Assembly (NCBI RefSeq): GCF_003628535.1
Contig: NZ_RBCI01000005.1
Location: 124,001 to 188,000, forward strand
Direction: 5' to 3'
Origin: Flavisolibacter nicotianae
GTDB lineage: Bacteria; Bacteroidota; Bacteroidia; Chitinophagales; Chitinophagaceae
Length of the DNA stretch: 64,000 bases
Below are positions 51,884-60,536 of the stretch, piece after piece; the first letter of the stretch is position 1; each line of letters opens with the position of its first letter. The notes beneath the pieces were generated by a model that was given only the letters and a program-made list of their open reading frames with translations, was not told the origin of the DNA and did not search any database. The position numbers and the translations under genes were made by a program.

Positions 51884-52114
51884 ATGAAACAGAACATGAA
51901 TGTCATTGAGCGAATTGTGCGGTTGTTCATTGCCGCCCTGTTTGGGTTTTTCCTGCTGGTGACTCATCTCGCGGTGGGGTGGGCGGTAGGGTGCCTGGCG
52001 ATTGTATTCTTTTTATCCGCAACGGCAATCCTGGGCATGTGCCCTTTCTACCGGTTTACCGGCATGGACAACGTTTCGCAAAAAAAGTCAAGCCCCTCTG
52101 CCGGAACGTCTTAA
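51884..52114 (+). CDS. DUF2892 small membrane protein (YgaP-tail-like)
   Basis: A 76-residue protein with two hydrophobic helices around residues 12-50. The end of the second helix and following turn, ATAILGMCPFYRFTGM, is the signature of DUF2892 proteins, which resemble the membrane tail of rhodanese YgaP. The conserved Cys is present. The ATG at 51884 is chosen over an upstream frame start. It lies between the tiny CHAD-coupled gene and the second small-family copy, on the same strand. A role in sulfur or redox stress is possible but unproven. Confidence 0.8.
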   Translation: MKQNMNVIERIVRLFIAALFGFFLLVTHLAVGWAVGCLAIVFFLSATAILGMCPFYRFTGMDNVSQKKSSPSAGTS

Positions 52115-52157
52115 CAAAGTACCCTTTGAGATATTCTTAACGATCAAAAATGCAGCT

Positions 52158-52553
52158 ATGAAGTTGAACATCACAAAGGACACCTCAACCAGGGAGATCA
52201 AAAAGCAGTTTGAAGAGGTTTTCCCGAACCTGAAACTTCAATTCATGTGCGAAGAGCCATCACTCGCCGAACTTGCCGTTGCGGGCAGGAATTTACGTCC
52301 TTCCCATCAGCGGGACCAGCCGTGCTGCCAGGTAAGGGAAGGCGTGTTTACCTTTACACCTGCACTAACAGTGGCGGAATTCAGGAAACGCATGAAAAAA
52401 GAATTTGGCCTTGGTATTCGTTTGTTCCGGAGCGAGGGTAACCTGCGGATTGAAATCGATGGAAACAGCCAGCTTAGCCTTGTCAGGCAAAATGCCATTG
52501 CCAGGGCAGCCAGCAAGCCTCCACGGTTTAACATCAACAGCCTTTTCCTGTAA
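52158..52553 (+). CDS. unnamed small-protein family, copy 2 of 3
   Basis: A 131-residue soluble protein, the most diverged of the three paralogues. The N-terminus (STREIKKQFEEVFPNLKLQF) matches copies 1 and 3, the middle has a Cys-Cys pair (DQPCCQVREG) not seen in the others, and the C-terminal block FGLGIRLFRSEGNLRIEIDG aligns with the FGLHAQIFRKEG block of copy 3. The ATG at 52158 restores the shared N-terminus; the frame is open further upstream but that part overlaps the DUF2892 gene. No domain name is known to me. It precedes the second P-type ATPase by 48 bp. Confidence 0.72.
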   Translation: MKLNITKDTSTREIKKQFEEVFPNLKLQFMCEEPSLAELAVAGRNLRPSHQRDQPCCQVREGVFTFTPALTVAEFRKRMKKEFGLGIRLFRSEGNLRIEIDGNSQLSLVRQNAIARAASKPPRFNINSLFL

Positions 52554-52601
52554 AGTACATTCCCGGTTCAGCCGCCGCTTTTCGACTCTCTCAGGTGTAA
52601 A

Positions 52602-55127
52602 TTGAATGCCGTGTCAGGAAAACCTTTTACCACATCGATCAGTGGTCTTTCGGAATCTGCGGCGCAACAGCGGCTGCTTCAATTCGGAAAAAATGTTCTA
52701 CGCCTGAACGAGACCAAGCGACTGCTCTGGATACTGCGCGACGTGGTAATGGAACCCATGTTCCTGTTGCTGGCTGTAGCCTGCCTGTTTTATTTCCTGT
52801 TGGGTGAAATGTCCGAAGGCTTTATGATGGTTGCAGCCCTAATTTTCGTATCGGCTATTTCGGTTTACCAGGAAGTAAAAAGCGCCAATGCGCTGGCTGC
52901 GCTCAAAGAATTAACCGAGCCCAATGCGACGGTCATCAGGGACGGCGAAAAAAAAGAAATCCCCTTACAGGACGTCGTACCCGGCGATTGTATTGTTGTG
53001 GAGGAAGGGGACAAGGTGCCGGCCGATGCAAAGGTTATCCAATTGAACGACCTGAGTGTAAACGAAGCCATTCTTACGGGTGAGCCGTTTCCGGTTGAAA
53101 AAGACACGGTGGATAACAACCTGCTTTACCAGGGTACCGTCGTCAATTCGGGACGCTGCCTTGCTGAAGTAGTGGCGACGGGCAGCAATACAGAATTGGG
53201 CAAGCTTGGAAAGTCCATTTCTACTTATGCCGAAACCAAAACAGCCCTGCAGCGGCAGGTCGACCTTTTTGTGCGGCGGCTGGCCGGTTTTGGAATCATT
53301 GCTTTTTTCCTGATATTTTCCATCAACTACTGGCATGGCAACAGTTTTATCGCCAGTTTCCTCTATGGGCTTACACTGGCCATGTCGGCGATTCCTGAAG
53401 AAGTTCCAGTTGCGTTTTCGTCATTTATGGCCCTTGGGGCGCATGCCATTTCCAAACTTGGTGTCATTACACGCCAACCACAGGTGGTCGAAAACCTGGG
53501 TGCGGTCAATGTGATCTGCCTCGACAAAACAGGTACCATTACCGTCAACAAAATGACCGTAGACACGGTTTTTCATTTTCCATCAGCAAGCCTGTCGAAC
53601 CGCGATCACCTCACAGCAGAGGCAGCCGACGTTCTACTGTATGCCGGCCTTGCCAGCGAGCGATCGCCGTTTGATTCGATGGAGAAAGCCATTGTGGAAG
53701 CATATGCAGCCACAGGACAGGCATTGCCGCAATGGCCGATGGTAAAAGAATATCCTTTGCAGGGACACCCGCCGATGATGACACATGTGTATCAAACCGG
53801 ATCGGGCGTTTTGGCTACTGCAAAGGGTGGCATGGAAAGATTGGTGGCGGTGTGCAAACTGGCGGCCGCTCAAAAAGAAAGTGTGATGCAGGAAGCACAA
53901 CACATGGCGGCCAAAGGTCACCGCGTATTAGGCGTTGCGATGGCGAGAATCAACAGCAATACCTTTCCGGTACACCAGGATGATTTCCCCTGGACCTTTA
54001 TCGGGTTGCTTTCGTTGAACGATCCGCCCAAGGTTTACGTTCGCGACGTGTTGCAGGAATTATATGGTGCAGGGATCACAATTAAATTGCTGACAGGCGA
54101 TCATTTGCAAACGGCTGTTTCCGTGGCGGATACAATTGGCATGGACAAGGGCAAAACGGTTTTTACAGGCGACCAGGTGCTGGATGCAGGCGAAGAATCG
54201 CTGGAGACCATGGTTGTCGAATCCAATCTTTTCACCCGTATGTTTCCCGAAGCCAAATTGCGGGTCATCAAAGCGCTACAAAAAAAAGGCGACATTGTTG
54301 CCATGACCGGCGACGGTGTGAATGACGGTCCCGCATTAAAAGCCTCGGACATAGGAATAGCCCTGGGCAAGGAAGGAACCGAAGTGGCGCGGCAGTCGGC
54401 CGACTTGATCCTCACCGACGATGACCTGCGAAAAATAACCACGGCGATCCGGCAGGGACGAAAAATTTTCAGCAACTTTAAAAAGGCGGTGCGATACATC
54501 GTGTCGATCCACATCCCCATTATCCTTGTTGCCGCGCTTCCGGTATTGTTCGGTTGGAAATATCCCAACATTTTTACCCCCATTCACGTGATCTTCCTGG
54601 AACTGATTATGGGTCCGACCTGTTCGATCTTTTTTGAAAGGGAGCCAGCGGAAGCTAATATAATGCATGTGCCGCCGCGAAAAAGAGATGCCTGGTTGTT
54701 CGAAAAATCTGAATTGCTTATCAGCATTATCCAGGGGCTGGCAATCGCGTTTGGCGTTCTCCTGTTGTTTTATTCATATGCCGGGGAAGGGAATCAACTC
54801 ACGGAAGTGCGGACGGTTGTTTTTACCACGCTTATTCTAAGCAATATTATTCTGACATATGTTAACCGGTCGTTTGAGCAAACGTTGGCAACAACCGTTA
54901 AGTATAAAAATAGCCTCGCATTACCCGTGTTCCTGCTGTCGCTGCTTTTCCTTTTTTTGCTACACTTTGTTCCACCGGTACAGCAGTTGTTTGGTTTGTC
55001 TCCCATCACGGTCACAACATTTTTCGTTTGTTTATTCACCGCACTTGTTTGCACAGGTTGGCTTGAATTGTACAAAGCTGGCCGGTACCGGTTGCGCAGC
55101 CGCCCTGACCACAAACATGCCTTCTGA
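52602..55127 (+). CDS. P-type ATPase of unusual specificity motif
   Basis: An 841-residue P-type ATPase. The actuator motif is ILTGEPFPV, with Pro in place of Ser of the usual TGES; the phosphorylation motif is DKTGTITVNKM near residue 310, and the hinge is MTGDGVNDGPALK. The M4 motif reads PEEVP rather than PEGLP/PEALP, and M6 reads FLELIMGPTCSIFFE, lacking the Ca-pump NLVTDG. The transported ion therefore probably differs from the first pump; the family is often annotated only as cation-translocating. The TTG at 52602 is used here; a GTG at 52611 is equally plausible. Hsp20 follows. Confidence 0.85.
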   Translation: MNAVSGKPFTTSISGLSESAAQQRLLQFGKNVLRLNETKRLLWILRDVVMEPMFLLLAVACLFYFLLGEMSEGFMMVAALIFVSAISVYQEVKSANALAALKELTEPNATVIRDGEKKEIPLQDVVPGDCIVVEEGDKVPADAKVIQLNDLSVNEAILTGEPFPVEKDTVDNNLLYQGTVVNSGRCLAEVVATGSNTELGKLGKSISTYAETKTALQRQVDLFVRRLAGFGIIAFFLIFSINYWHGNSFIASFLYGLTLAMSAIPEEVPVAFSSFMALGAHAISKLGVITRQPQVVENLGAVNVICLDKTGTITVNKMTVDTVFHFPSASLSNRDHLTAEAADVLLYAGLASERSPFDSMEKAIVEAYAATGQALPQWPMVKEYPLQGHPPMMTHVYQTGSGVLATAKGGMERLVAVCKLAAAQKESVMQEAQHMAAKGHRVLGVAMARINSNTFPVHQDDFPWTFIGLLSLNDPPKVYVRDVLQELYGAGITIKLLTGDHLQTAVSVADTIGMDKGKTVFTGDQVLDAGEESLETMVVESNLFTRMFPEAKLRVIKALQKKGDIVAMTGDGVNDGPALKASDIGIALGKEGTEVARQSADLILTDDDLRKITTAIRQGRKIFSNFKKAVRYIVSIHIPIILVAALPVLFGWKYPNIFTPIHVIFLELIMGPTCSIFFEREPAEANIMHVPPRKRDAWLFEKSELLISIIQGLAIAFGVLLLFYSYAGEGNQLTEVRTVVFTTLILSNIILTYVNRSFEQTLATTVKYKNSLALPVFLLSLLFLFLLHFVPPVQQLFGLSPITVTTFFVCLFTALVCTGWLELYKAGRYRLRSRPDHKHAF

Positions 55128-55134
55128 TGATAAC

Positions 55135-55157
55135 GGTTCTCGGAACCGGCATGCCGG
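55135..55157. promoter_or_regulatory. double palindrome upstream of hsp20
   Basis: GGTTC-TCG-GAACC (55135-55147) partly overlaps the perfect palindrome CCGGCATGCCGG (55146-55157) in the short gap between the P-type ATPase and Hsp20 genes. No T-run follows, so it is not a standard terminator. It could be a regulator site or RNA hairpin. Confidence 0.3.
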
Positions 55158-55210
55158 AAAAAATAGCTTTGCCCTGTTAACATTATTCAATCACCTGAAA
55201 AAAGATTTGT

Positions 55211-55654
55211 ATGGCTACCAGATCACTGACAAGACCCGCGCTGATGCCCAACGTATTTGAAGATTTCTTCAGGCCGATGAGCCAATGGTTCGACGACAGC
55301 CGGAACATGAACAGGATTGCAAATGTTCCTGCCGTCAACATTAAAGAAGACAACGACAAATACATGGTCAGCCTTGCGGCGCCGGGACTCAAAAAAGAGG
55401 ATTTTAAAATCAACGTTGAAGAAAACGTATTGACAATTTCTTCCGAAAAAGAAGAAAGCAAGGAACAGAAAGAAGACAACTACAGCCGTCGCGAGTATAG
55501 TTATTCCTCTTTCACCCGCAGCTTCTCGCTGCCGGATGATGTAAAGCAGGAAGCAATCGATGCCCGCTACGAAAACGGTGAATTAAGGCTAACGCTGCCC
55601 CGTAAAGAGGAGGCCAAAAAAGCCATGCTTTCCAAAAAAATCGATGTGAAATAA
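55211..55654 (+). CDS. Hsp20/alpha-crystallin small heat shock protein
   Basis: A 147-residue small heat shock protein. A short N-terminal arm (FEDFFRPMSQWFDD) leads into the alpha-crystallin domain (VPAVNIKEDNDKYMVSLAAPG, FKINVEENVLTISSEKEE) and the ELRLTLPRKEE end strand. These ATP-independent chaperones hold unfolding proteins. The start at 55211 gives the usual family length. It has a terminator 26 bp after the stop and stands 83 bp after the ATPase, behind the double palindrome. Intact and typical. Confidence 0.95.
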   Translation: MATRSLTRPALMPNVFEDFFRPMSQWFDDSRNMNRIANVPAVNIKEDNDKYMVSLAAPGLKKEDFKINVEENVLTISSEKEESKEQKEDNYSRREYSYSSFTRSFSLPDDVKQEAIDARYENGELRLTLPRKEEAKKAMLSKKIDVK

Positions 55655-55680
55655 ACGTCCTGGCTTCTCTTTCTGTTTGC

Positions 55681-55712
55681 AACCCTGCTGCTTCGTCAGC
55701 AGGGTTCTTTGC
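55681..55712 (+). terminator. hairpin terminator after hsp20
   Basis: A perfect 10-bp stem AACCCTGCTG / CAGCAGGGTT with a 6-base loop is followed by a short T-containing run (ctttg), so it is weaker than the others. Confidence 0.7.
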
Positions 55713-55816
55713 GGTTTCGCTTCTTTGGTCCTGCAATAAAGTTCGGAATGACAACTCGACGTTGCATCCGGGTTTTGTTCTTATCCATTGGTTTCAGGTT
55801 GCTAACGAAGGACGCT

Positions 55817-56209
55817 ATGAATAAGTATTTTTCCCCGGACCAGTTCCCGCATCCATTTTTTCGCGAGGCCGAAAGCTGGCAGCAGACGCTGACTTTCCAA
55901 AGGGACGAACTCCTGTATTTTCAAAACAGGCTGGGCGAGGTAATTAATGCCAGCTCCAATCCAAATTCGTTGCTCGTGGCGGAGCAATTCCAGGAAGAAT
56001 TTTTGGAACAGGAGAGGATCATTGACTTTATGACGAGCGAACTAAATAACCAGCTTCAGTTGCTGCAAAAATCAGTTGATAGGGGAAGTGGCATTTCTGC
56101 CGCGGCTGAAGAAGGTCAGCTGAACCTGCGGCGTGAATTTGCGAAGGCAGAAGAATTGTTTACGCATTCGAAAGCCAATTTTATGGTTTACATCCAAAGC
56201 ATATTTTAA
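55817..56209 (+). CDS. hypothetical coiled-coil protein
   Basis: A 130-residue soluble protein of mainly helical, Glu/Gln/Leu-rich sequence, for example TLTFQRDELLYFQNRLGEVI and EEFLEQERIIDFMTSELNN. The heptad pattern suggests two coiled-coil helices. No family is recognised and no signal peptide is present. The ATG at 55817 is chosen over an earlier frame start because upstream residues look random. It is the last + strand gene before the histidine kinase and may belong to the stress set. Confidence 0.6.
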   Translation: MNKYFSPDQFPHPFFREAESWQQTLTFQRDELLYFQNRLGEVINASSNPNSLLVAEQFQEEFLEQERIIDFMTSELNNQLQLLQKSVDRGSGISAAAEEGQLNLRREFAKAEELFTHSKANFMVYIQSIF

Positions 56210-56666
56210 CGGGTGGGCGGTTTATCTTTAATGGGCCCGATGACGACAAACAGGCATTTAGCTGAAATTGATCATGCAAAGATGTTGTCCGTTAACCGTA
56301 ACTTCGGTTTGTCTAATTCTAAGAAGGCAACGCAGAAAAAGACCAGGCTGCTTTACGGAATCAGTCCCTGCTTTTTCGCCAACGCAAACAACCAAATGCA
56401 CATCAATGCCAACGGTCCGGATTAGATAAGGATAGAAAACAAAGGTGACTTTGAAAACTATCCGTTACAGTATGGCAGGTTTGGAAAACAACCTGCCATA
56501 TTCTTTTTCCGGAGAACTGTTCCTTTAAAAAGATTGGTTTGATACCCGTATCGGCGGCAAAAACGAGTGTTGTGGCAATAAGGAGTAGGATATTATTTGT
56601 AATTATTTCCAATTGTCCCGCTGGATGGCTATCCGGCTACCAGGTCCTTGTGGGACAAGGAAAGGT
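56210..56666. other. 457-bp gap with a bidirectional terminator
   Basis: Between the coiled-coil gene (+) and the histidine kinase (-). It contains the terminator described separately. Short frames on both strands (for example 56213-56425) lack protein character and are not called. Confidence 0.4.
56471..56508. terminator. bidirectional rho-independent terminator
   Basis: A perfect 11-bp stem TATGGCAGGTT (56471-56481) / AACCTGCCATA (56490-56500) with an 8-base loop. A T-rich run follows on the + strand. It separates the convergent coiled-coil and histidine kinase genes. Confidence 0.85.
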
Positions 56667-58235
56667 TTATTTGGCGGATGGGAACGAGATGCTTACGGTG
56701 GTTCCTTTGTCCAGTTCACTTTCAATTTGAACGGATCCCTTTAACAGGGTCAGGTACTGTTTTACGATGTTTAATCCGAGACCGGTTCCCTGGATATTCT
56801 GCGCATTTCTGCCCCTGAAAAAGGTTTGAAAAAGATGATCCTGGTCGGCTTTGCTGATACCGATGCCCTGGTCCTGCACGACAATGCGTACACTGTTATT
56901 CTTGTGGCTTGCTTTCACGACGATCTGCTTGTTTTCGCCCGAAAATTTAAGTGCGTTGTTCAACAGGTTGAGGAGGATGTTGCGTACAATTTGTTTGTCG
57001 GATGTGATTAGGTTAGGGCCGGTAAAGGAAACGAGAATTTGCTGGCCACTCTTTTTGATCAATTCCAGCTCTTCCACGACGCCGGAAAGGAGGACGTGAA
57101 GATCAAAGGATTTCAGGTTAACGCCGGTCTTGCCTTCTTCCAGTTTACCAAGGGTCAGGAAATCTTCCAGCAGGTCGTTGAGGTGCTGTATCGCTTCTTT
57201 GATCTTGCCGGTGTGTTTCAGCCGGTAGGCGTGCTGTTCCGTCGTTGTGTATCGTTCCAACAAGTAAATGGACGAAAGGATAGTGCTCAACGGTGTGCGG
57301 AATTCGTGTGAAGCCATCGAGACAAAGCGGCTTTTCATGTCATTGAGATGATGTTCCTTTTCCAACGCGTCTTTCAGGATGGTTTCCGATGTTTTCAGCT
57401 TCACGAGACTGTCCGACAGGTTTCTGCGCAGTTGGCTTTCTTCCGAAATATCTATCGCCCATCCCCCCACATAAACAACGTTGTTTGTTTCAATTGGAAA
57501 TTTGATCACCTGGTAAATACGTTCCGCACCGTCTGGCGTGATGGCATTTTCAATGGTTTTATACGGCTGTTTTAATTTGTAAACAATGGTCGCGTTTTCC
57601 CTGATGGAAGCTGCCATCGGTTGCGGAAATACCTCGCCCAATGGTTGCTCAATGGCCGCTTGTGTCAGATGAAAGGTTCGGCTGCAGGCCGGGTTCAGGT
57701 ATTTGATCAATCCATTTTTATCCATGATCCACGAGAGGATGGGGCTGTTTTCCATAAAGGTTTCAAACAGGCCCTGCTTCCTGTAGGGTAGTCCAGCGGC
57801 GGGGTCCACGGCTTTCTGTTTGTCTTGTTTGTTTGCCCTGTTGAAAAGAAAGATATAGCCGGGTTTATCACCTGCCGTGTTTCGGATGGCCGAGGCCGAC
57901 ACCTGTAGCGGAAGGAACCCGGAATCTTTTGTTTTAAACTGTATGGTTGCTTTCCACTGGTCGCCGTGGAGAAAGGTTTTTCGGAGGCTTGTTCTTGCTT
58001 CGGCTGGCCAAAGAAATTTGAGCAGAGAACGTGGTTTTTTACCGAGGATCATTGCCGCAGGATACCCCAGCGTTCGTTCGGCTGCATCGTTCCAATAACG
58101 AACAACATACGCTGCATCTGTTGCGATCACCGGCTGGTCCAGGGTATCGAACAGCGAATGAAGATAAACGGTTTCGTTTCCGAATGTAGTTGTCGCGTCG
58201 ACCATGGGTGCAAAGACGGTTTTTTTTGCCCACAA
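56667..58235 (-). CDS. PAS-domain sensor histidine kinase
   Basis: A 522-residue soluble kinase with no evident membrane segment. PAS 1 covers about residues 22-135 (DTLDQPVIATDAAYVVRYWN), PAS 2 about 155-270 (ILSWIMDKNGLIKYLNPA). A coiled-coil linker leads to HisKA with the phosphoacceptor in SMASHEFRTPLST (near residue 320), and HATPase motifs follow (N-box LLNLLNNALKFS, G1 DQGIGI, G2 GTGLGLNIVKQYL). It is divergent from the REC-CRP gene, 280 bp away, and is its likely partner. Cytoplasmic sensing of redox, ligand or energy state is inferred from the PAS domains; no heme or flavin ligand is evident. The start could be the Met at 58205. Confidence 0.9.
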   Translation of the reverse strand: MWAKKTVFAPMVDATTTFGNETVYLHSLFDTLDQPVIATDAAYVVRYWNDAAERTLGYPAAMILGKKPRSLLKFLWPAEARTSLRKTFLHGDQWKATIQFKTKDSGFLPLQVSASAIRNTAGDKPGYIFLFNRANKQDKQKAVDPAAGLPYRKQGLFETFMENSPILSWIMDKNGLIKYLNPACSRTFHLTQAAIEQPLGEVFPQPMAASIRENATIVYKLKQPYKTIENAITPDGAERIYQVIKFPIETNNVVYVGGWAIDISEESQLRRNLSDSLVKLKTSETILKDALEKEHHLNDMKSRFVSMASHEFRTPLSTILSSIYLLERYTTTEQHAYRLKHTGKIKEAIQHLNDLLEDFLTLGKLEEGKTGVNLKSFDLHVLLSGVVEELELIKKSGQQILVSFTGPNLITSDKQIVRNILLNLLNNALKFSGENKQIVVKASHKNNSVRIVVQDQGIGISKADQDHLFQTFFRGRNAQNIQGTGLGLNIVKQYLTLLKGSVQIESELDKGTTVSISFPSAK

Positions 58236-58515
58236 TACAACTGAGTTTCGTGCCCGGTTTATTTGACTTTGATCACCTCTGTCTTTCGTTCAAGGATGTT
58301 TTGCAAAGAGGGGTGCGAAAAGCGATTTTGGATTCAATTTCTCGCTGCCGCTGTAAATATGTCCTTCTGATTTTCATCATCTCCATTTTTGATCATTGTC
58401 ATCTTTCACGGGTGGCAAATCGGTAGTTTTGGTATGCTCTGTTTTATCCAGAAAGTACCCGTCAAACAAGCAATTGCCGTCCTTTTCGGAGATTCTTATT
58501 CAGACAACCATGCAT

Positions 58516-59571
58516 ATGAAAAAAATTCTTGTCATTGAGGATAATAAAGACATTCTGGAAAACACGACCGAAATCCTGGAACTTTCCCACTACCATGTTT
58601 TCGCCGCCGCCAACGGAAAAGAAGGAATTGAAAAAGCGCTTGCCAGCAAACCCGATCTTATTCTGTGCGATATTATGATGCCCGAACTGGATGGCTACGG
58701 TGTATTGCACATGGTGCAGCACAATCCCGAACTGCAAAATACACCCTTTATTTTTCTAACGGCTAAAACAGAGAGGGAAGAAATCAGGCGGGGCATGTCA
58801 CTTGGCGCCGACGACTATATAACTAAGCCTTTCGATCCTACGGACTTGCTGAATGCCATTGAGGGAAGGCTGAAAAAGGCGGAGACAATCCGCCAACAGT
58901 TCCAAAGCGTCGGGGAAGACGTCGGTGCTAAAGCCTCGAAAGCGCCAGGCGAAAAAGTGTTGCAGGGCCTTCTGGAAGGGAGGGATGTTGACCTGTTCAA
59001 AAAAAAGCAGCGCATCTACAATGAAGGCAATCATCCGATCCGGCTTTATTACCTGAAAAAAGGAAAGGTGAAAATTTACAAGACGAACGAGGACGGCAAA
59101 GAATTCATCCTGCACATTGTGAACAGCGGTGAGTTTTTCGGCTATATCGCTTTGCTCGAAAATACCGTGTACCGGGAAAACGCCGAGGTGCTGGAAGAGT
59201 CGGAGGTGATCGCCATACTGAAAAGCGAGTTTGAAGAGTTGATCCATTCGAATAATGAGGTTTCCCGTCGGTTTATCAAAATACTGGCAAGTGATGTAGC
59301 CGAACGGGAAGAACAGTTGATTCGCATTGCGTACAATTCGTTGCGGAAAAAAGTGGCGGATGCCCTCGTATCTGTTTGCCGTAAATCGCTGGATCCGCAC
59401 AACAATTGCCTGATCTCGCTCAGCCGCGAAAATCTTGCTGCCGTTGCCGGAACAGCAACAGAGTCTCTCATTCGGACGCTGGCGGATTTTAAAGCGGAAA
59501 AATTAATCGATGTGATAGAGGGAAAAATAAAGGTCCTGTACATGGAAAAATTGGAACACCTGGCCAATTAG
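58516..59571 (+). CDS. response regulator with CRP/FNR output domain
   Basis: A 351-residue regulator. The receiver domain (residues 1-120) has the acidic pair in VIEDNKDIL, phosphoacceptor Asp52 in LILCDIMMPELDG, and the Lys in DDYITKPFD. A linker leads to a cyclic-nucleotide-binding-like fold (about 145-260, ending near NSGEFFGYIALLENT) and a CRP-type helix-turn-helix (SRENLAAVAGTATESLIRTL). No FNR-type cysteine cluster is visible. Phosphorylation by the divergent PAS kinase would gate DNA binding. An ATG two codons upstream (58510) is equally possible. It is the best candidate regulator of the surrounding stress genes. Confidence 0.9.
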   Translation: MKKILVIEDNKDILENTTEILELSHYHVFAAANGKEGIEKALASKPDLILCDIMMPELDGYGVLHMVQHNPELQNTPFIFLTAKTEREEIRRGMSLGADDYITKPFDPTDLLNAIEGRLKKAETIRQQFQSVGEDVGAKASKAPGEKVLQGLLEGRDVDLFKKKQRIYNEGNHPIRLYYLKKGKVKIYKTNEDGKEFILHIVNSGEFFGYIALLENTVYRENAEVLEESEVIAILKSEFEELIHSNNEVSRRFIKILASDVAEREEQLIRIAYNSLRKKVADALVSVCRKSLDPHNNCLISLSRENLAAVAGTATESLIRTLADFKAEKLIDVIEGKIKVLYMEKLEHLAN

Positions 59572-59689
59572 GGCTGACGCAAACCGTTTACCAGCTTTGC
59601 TATTCTGCTGATGAAGATCAATCTCTTTCCTAGCGATTGTCATTGCTCTCCGCTTCGGGATCGAGTAGCTTGAAAGCAAATTCTGGGAT

Positions 59690-60517
59690 ATGAAAAAAGT
59701 ACTCTTTGTTGTTGACGGAAACAACTTTTCCAACAGCGCTTTTGAATTTGTTCGCAGGCTAAATGAGATTCAGCCAGTCCTTGCAACCGGAGTCTTTGTT
59801 CCCCAGCTGGATTACGCAAATTTGTGGAGCTATGCTGCCGCAGCCGGTTCCGGCGCCGTTTATGTACCATTGCTGGAGGAGGAGGAAAATGAAGAAGTGG
59901 CAAAAAATATTCAGCTCTTCGAGGAACGTTGCCGCCACAACAATATCCGTTACCGCGTACACAAGGATTTTTATGAATTTGCCCTCCCCGAATTAAAAAA
60001 AGAGTCACGCTTTGCCGATGTGATGGTGCTCAGCGGCGAATTGTTTTACAAGCAGATCGTCGGCGCTAACCAATACGATTATATGCAAACGGCCTTGCAC
60101 GAGTCGGAATGCCCGGCGTTGATCGTGCCGGAAAAAATGGAGTTTCCCAACAACAATATCCTTGCCTACGACGGTAGCTGCGAATCGGTTTATGCCATCA
60201 AGCAGTTTGCTTATCTCTTCCCTGAACTCGCTGCCAACAAGACACTCCTCGTTTACGTGGAAGGGAACGAGGGCGCTGATTTTCCTTCACGGGAATCGAT
60301 CGTCGAACTGGCCACACAGCATTTTCCCGACCTGACGTTTTACAAAATGGATGCGAACCCGAAAAAATACTTTACCTCCTGGATTTCCGATCAGAAAAAT
60401 TCAATGCTGGTCAGCGGGTCCTTTGGTCGCTCAACCTTATCGCAGGCATTCAGGAAAAGCTTTGTGGCTGACATAATCAAGAATCACCAGGTACCGGTAT
60501 TCATTGCCCACCGTTAG
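59690..60517 (+). CDS. tandem-domain universal stress protein (third of three)
   Basis: A 275-residue two-domain UspA-like protein. The first domain starts KKVLFVVDGNNFSNSAFEFV and has an acidic Glu-rich insert near residue 65. The second starts NNILAYDGSCESVYAIKQF and ends with the nucleotide loop VSGSFGRSTLSQAFRKSF, then HQVPVFIAHR. It is separated from the two Usp genes at 48610-50289 by about 9.4 kb but shares their layout. It lies 118 bp after the REC-CRP gene and 19 bp before the L,D-transpeptidase gene. Confidence 0.9.
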   Translation: MKKVLFVVDGNNFSNSAFEFVRRLNEIQPVLATGVFVPQLDYANLWSYAAAAGSGAVYVPLLEEEENEEVAKNIQLFEERCRHNNIRYRVHKDFYEFALPELKKESRFADVMVLSGELFYKQIVGANQYDYMQTALHESECPALIVPEKMEFPNNNILAYDGSCESVYAIKQFAYLFPELAANKTLLVYVEGNEGADFPSRESIVELATQHFPDLTFYKMDANPKKYFTSWISDQKNSMLVSGSFGRSTLSQAFRKSFVADIIKNHQVPVFIAHR

Positions 60518-60536
60518 GATTTACAGAACGTTTTTG

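Noticed and set aside
56213-56425. 70-codon plus-strand frame after the coiled-coil gene
   Set aside because: Random-looking composition, no conserved pattern, and close to a terminator.
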